In this document: one piece after another, positions 5,418-7,691 of the stretch
How the letters are laid out: every line of letters begins with the position of its first letter
How positions within the stretch are numbered: position 1 is the stretch's first letter
Source of the DNA: an uncultured Coriobacteriales bacterium
GTDB taxonomy: Bacteria > Actinomycetota > Coriobacteriia > Coriobacteriales > Atopobiaceae
Reading direction: 5' to 3'
NCBI GenBank assembly: GCA_946530775.1
Contig: CAMNAH010000052.1
Coordinates: forward strand, 1-7,691
DNA: 7,691 bases
Notes under the pieces: model-generated
What the model was told of the DNA's origin: nothing
Database searches by the model: none
The model's input: only the letters and a program-made list of their open reading frames with translations
Program-made: the position numbers and the translations under genes

Positions 5418-5774
5418 ATGGCAGGCTGCTGCGTTGTGTTTCTCTCGATCCTCATGGTGCCGATCCTCGCGGTGTGCGCGGCGGCGCTCATCGCAATCAG
5501 GTTCGTGACCAGCCCTGCGTTCCTGTTTTTGCTGGCCTCGGGCATTCTCTGCGTCGTCGCCCTCGTGGATGCCGTCAGGATCCTCTGGCTCAGATGGCGC
5601 GGGGAGACCGACGAGCGCCTGACCTTCGCCTCGTTCAAGAGGCCCCTCATCCTGCTCGCCATCTCGCTGGTGCTGTTCATCATCATGGGCGTGCTTGCGG
5701 GTTCGATGATCATGGAGTGGTATGCGGAGTTTGCCGACGCCTCCCGGCAGGCATGCTTTATAGGCTGGGAGTGA
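5418..5774 (+). CDS. Small three-TM membrane protein of unknown function
   Basis: This encodes a 118-residue protein I do not recognise. It is strongly hydrophobic, with three predicted membrane helices at about 5-27, 33-58 and 76-98. They are separated by a short turn (V-T-S-P) and by a charged loop R-W-R-G-E-T-D-E-R (59-67). The tail is E-W-Y-A-E-F-A-D-A-S-R-Q. The start at 5418 is chosen because GGAAGG lies seven bases upstream. In-frame ATGs at 5400 (18 bases earlier, weak ribosome site) and 5322 exist, but the residues encoded between 5322 and 5400 are Arg-rich and the likely promoter lies inside that stretch. Clean alternation of hydrophobic helices with charged loops, and its position between promoter and hairpin, argue that it is a real gene. 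It is divergent from the DUF4342/two-component operon and shares its upstream region, so co-regulation is possible. The downstream UvrA-like gene is 74 bp away on the same strand. Confidence 0.65.
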   Translation: MAGCCVVFLSILMVPILAVCAAALIAIRFVTSPAFLFLLASGILCVVALVDAVRILWLRWRGETDERLTFASFKRPLILLAISLVLFIIMGVLAGSMIMEWYAEFADASRQACFIGWE

Positions 5775-5780
5775 ACGAAT

Positions 5781-5808
5781 TCCCCGTCCCTTTGCTCGGG
5801 CGGGGGTT
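5781..5808 (+). terminator. Hairpin, weak terminator after the small membrane protein gene
   Basis: Seven bases after the stop codon, CCCCGTCC (5782-5789) pairs with GGGCGGGG (5798-5805), including one G-U pair, around an 8-base loop. The stem is GC-rich, but only TT then GGTGG follows, so intrinsic termination would be inefficient. It may act as a partial terminator before the next promoter. Confidence 0.45.
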
Positions 5809-5812
5809 GGTG

Positions 5813-5818
5813 GATAAT
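5813..5818 (+). promoter_or_regulatory. Possible -10 (GATAAT) of the UvrA-like gene
   Basis: GATAAT matches the -10 consensus at five of six positions and lies 30 bases upstream of the start codon. A weak -35, TTTGCT (5791-5796), is at 16-base spacing and falls within the hairpin loop just upstream. Confidence 0.4.
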
Positions 5819-5819
5819 T

Positions 5820-5836
5820 GATAGGCTCATCCTATC
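5820..5836. repeat. Perfect inverted repeat at the putative transcription start of the UvrA-like gene
   Basis: GATAGG (5820-5825) and CCTATC (5831-5836) form a perfect 6 bp inverted repeat with a 5-base spacer. Two further pairs, one of them a wobble, are possible outside. It sits directly after the GATAAT hexamer and ends five bases before the AAGG ribosome site. It could be a repressor operator at the start site or an RNA hairpin in the leader. No regulator is identified. Confidence 0.45.
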
Positions 5837-5848
5837 GAAAGGCTTTCC

Positions 5849-7691
5849 ATGGCATCGAATCACGAACCGTCCGCCATCGAGGTGCGCGGCGCACGCGTGC
5901 ACAACCTCAAAAACATCGACATAGACGTTCCGCTCCACGAGCTCGTGGGCATCGCGGGCGTGTCGGGATCGGGCAAGTCGAGCCTCGCCTTGGGCGTGCT
6001 CTATGCCGAGGGAAGCCGTCGCTACCTGGAGGCGCTCTCCACCTATACGCGCCGCCGCCTCTCCCAGGATGCGCGTGCCGATGTGGACGAGGTGCTCTAT
6101 GTTCCCGCGGCGCTGGCGCTGCGCCAGCGGCCCGGCATCCCCGACATCCGCTCCACGTTCGGCACCATGACCGAGCTGCTCAACCATCTGCGCCTGCTCT
6201 ACAGCCGCTGCGGAAGCCATGTGTGCCCCAACGGCCATCATGTGCCGCCCAGCATGGACGTGGCGCTCGAGCTCGAGACGGTCTGCCCTGTCTGCGGAGA
6301 GCATTTCTACGGTCCCGGCGCCGAGGAGATGGCCTTCAATTCCGAAGGCGCCTGTCCCACCTGCCAGGGTACGGGATTCGTGCGCACGGTGGACGAGTCC
6401 ACGCTCGTGCCCGACGAGTCCAAGACCATCGACGAGGGCGCCGTGGTGGTGTGGGGCAGCCTCATGTGGGACCTCATGAAGGACATCGTGCGCGAGATGG
6501 GCGTGCGCACCGACGTGCCCTTCTCGGAGCTCACGCCCGAGGAGCGCGAGATCGTCTACCACGGTCCCGCCGAGAAGCGCCACATCATCTACCACTCCAA
6601 GAAGGGCGACAACTTCGCCGAGATGGACTTCACGTACTTCAACGCGGTCTACTCGGTGGAGAATGCGCTTGCCAAGGTCAAGGACGAGAAGGGCCTCAAG
6701 CGCGTGGCCAAGTTCCTGCACGAGGGGCCCTGCCCCGACTGCGGCGGCACGCGCCTCAACGCGCGCGTGCGCTCCACGCTCGTCTGCGGCATCTCGCTGC
6801 CCGAGGTGTGCGAGAAGACCCTCGACGAGCTGGTGGAATGGCTGCCCGGCGTGGCGCCGTCGCTTCCCGAGGAGCTGCGCCCCATGGCGGCCACGATCAT
6901 CTCGGCCATGGACGAGCCCATCGCGCGCCTGCGCCAGCTGGGCCTGGGATACCTCTCGCTCGACCGCGCGAGCTCCACGCTCTCCACGGGCGAGCGCCAG
7001 CGCGTGCAGCTCACGCGCGCCGTGCGCAACCGCACCAACGGCGTGCTCTACCTGCTCGACGAGCCGTCGATCGGCCTGCATCCGTCCAACGTGGACGGGC
7101 TGCTCGGCGTGATGGACGACCTGCTCGCCGACGGCAACTCGGTGGTCGTGGTCGACCACGATGTGCGGGTGCTCAAGCATGCCTCGCATCTTATCGAGAT
7201 CGGCCCGGGATCGGGCACGCATGGCGGCGAGGTGCTCGCGCAGGGCACGATCGAGGAGGTCGAGGCTTCGCCCGCCTCGCGCATCGCGCCGTATCTCTCG
7301 GGCACCGCGCAGGTGCGTACGCGTCGTCGCGCCGCAGAGGAGGAGATGTTCGAGCAGGGCTCGGTGCATCTCGAGACGGGCTGGATTCACACGGTGCATC
7401 CGCTTGAGGTGGATATCCCGCGCGGCCGCCTGACCTGCATCACGGGCGTCTCGGGCAGCGGTAAGACCACGCTCGTGCTCGAGAGCCTCATTCCCGCGCT
7501 CAAAGCCCATGCGAACGCCGAAAAGCTGCCCGCGCACGTGCGCATGGTCGATGCCCCGGGCATCCGTCGCGCCAACCTCATCGATGCCACGCCCATCGGC
7601 GCCAACGTGCGCTCCACGGTTGCGACCTACTCGGGCGTGCTCGATGACCTGCGCAAGGCCTATGCCAAGAGCGCACGGGCCAAGACGCTGG
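5849..7691 (+). CDS. UvrA-family ABC ATPase lacking the UvrB-binding domain (UvrA2-like paralogue), 3' end outside window
   Basis: The first 614 residues of a tandem ABC ATPase of the UvrA family are present. The ATG at 5849 has GAAAGG six bases upstream. Half one has Walker A G-V-S-G-S-G-K-S (37-44), a Cys4 zinc module C146-x2-C149-x19-C169-x2-C172, a C-P-D-C-G-G-T-R-L motif before the signature, the signature L-S-T-G-E-R-Q-R (378-385) and Walker B plus D-loop L-L-D-E-P-S-I-G-L-H-P (D404, E405). Half two starts with Walker A G-V-S-G-S-G-K-T (533-540). Canonical UvrA has roughly 100 residues of UvrB-binding domain between the S-T-x-G-T-x-T-E-L segment (102-110 here) and the first zinc module; here only about 35 residues separate them, so that domain is essentially missing. 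The usual signature L-S-G-G-E is L-S-T-G-E, and the second-half D-Q-S-P-I-G is D-A-T-P-I-G (579-584). These traits fit UvrA2/DrrC-type paralogues, linked in some bacteria to DNA-damage or intercalating-drug tolerance, rather than the repair UvrA. No uvrB or uvrC is visible nearby. Confidence 0.9.
   Translation, partial: MASNHEPSAIEVRGARVHNLKNIDIDVPLHELVGIAGVSGSGKSSLALGVLYAEGSRRYLEALSTYTRRRLSQDARADVDEVLYVPAALALRQRPGIPDIRSTFGTMTELLNHLRLLYSRCGSHVCPNGHHVPPSMDVALELETVCPVCGEHFYGPGAEEMAFNSEGACPTCQGTGFVRTVDESTLVPDESKTIDEGAVVVWGSLMWDLMKDIVREMGVRTDVPFSELTPEEREIVYHGPAEKRHIIYHSKKGDNFAEMDFTYFNAVYSVENALAKVKDEKGLKRVAKFLHEGPCPDCGGTRLNARVRSTLVCGISLPEVCEKTLDELVEWLPGVAPSLPEELRPMAATIISAMDEPIARLRQLGLGYLSLDRASSTLSTGERQRVQLTRAVRNRTNGVLYLLDEPSIGLHPSNVDGLLGVMDDLLADGNSVVVVDHDVRVLKHASHLIEIGPGSGTHGGEVLAQGTIEEVEASPASRIAPYLSGTAQVRTRRRAAEEEMFEQGSVHLETGWIHTVHPLEVDIPRGRLTCITGVSGSGKTTLVLESLIPALKAHANAEKLPAHVRMVDAPGIRRANLIDATPIGANVRSTVATYSGVLDDLRKAYAKSARAKTL

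Noticed and set aside
5378..7537. A 719-codon open frame on the minus strand opposite the UvrA-like gene
   Set aside because: It is an antisense shadow of a GC-rich gene. Its composition is dominated by His, Arg, Ala, Gly and Leu in repetitive low-complexity runs with no domain motifs, while the plus strand encodes intact ABC motifs.

Overview
The window is GC-rich, gene-dense bacterial chromosome. Short gaps, strong GGAGG-type ribosome sites, heavy GAC/GAG/CTC/GCC codon use and the character of the proteins suggest an actinobacterial gut anaerobe, most likely a Collinsella-like member of the Coriobacteriia. That placement is an inference from sequence character, not a database match. I see no insertion sequence, phage gene, CRISPR array, tRNA or rRNA.

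Layout, left to right. (1) The 5' part of a DUF362-family gene on the minus strand, cut by the window start. (2) A minus-strand CorA-type divalent cation channel gene. (3) A roughly 130 bp divergent promoter region, then proA (gamma-glutamyl phosphate reductase) on the plus strand, ending in a clear intrinsic terminator. (4) A convergent minus-strand operon, read right to left: a small membrane protein with an N-terminal UBA-like helix bundle and a DUF4342-type C-terminal part, then an OmpR/PhoB response regulator, then a two-TM sensor histidine kinase. The first junction has a 1 bp gap and the second a 17 bp overlap. (5) A divergent intergenic region with a perfect TATAAT, three 11-bp-spaced direct repeats and a structured leader. 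(6) A small plus-strand three-TM protein of unknown function. (7) A UvrA-family ABC ATPase that lacks most of the UvrB-binding domain and has an altered signature motif, running off the right edge.

The best candidate for something under-described is the block around 2730-5418. A membrane-anchored DUF4342 protein is translationally packed with a two-component pair. Its kinase has only a short extracytoplasmic loop and an apparently expanded HAMP-like linker. The operon promoter carries tandem 11 bp repeats in the position where OmpR-family regulators usually bind. This reads as an autoregulated, possibly envelope-sensing, three-gene signalling module. The UvrA-like protein is a second item of interest because it looks like a paralogue that works without UvrB. 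proA, corA and the DUF362 gene are ordinary housekeeping or accessory genes, with no proB, proC, uvrB or uvrC next to them here.
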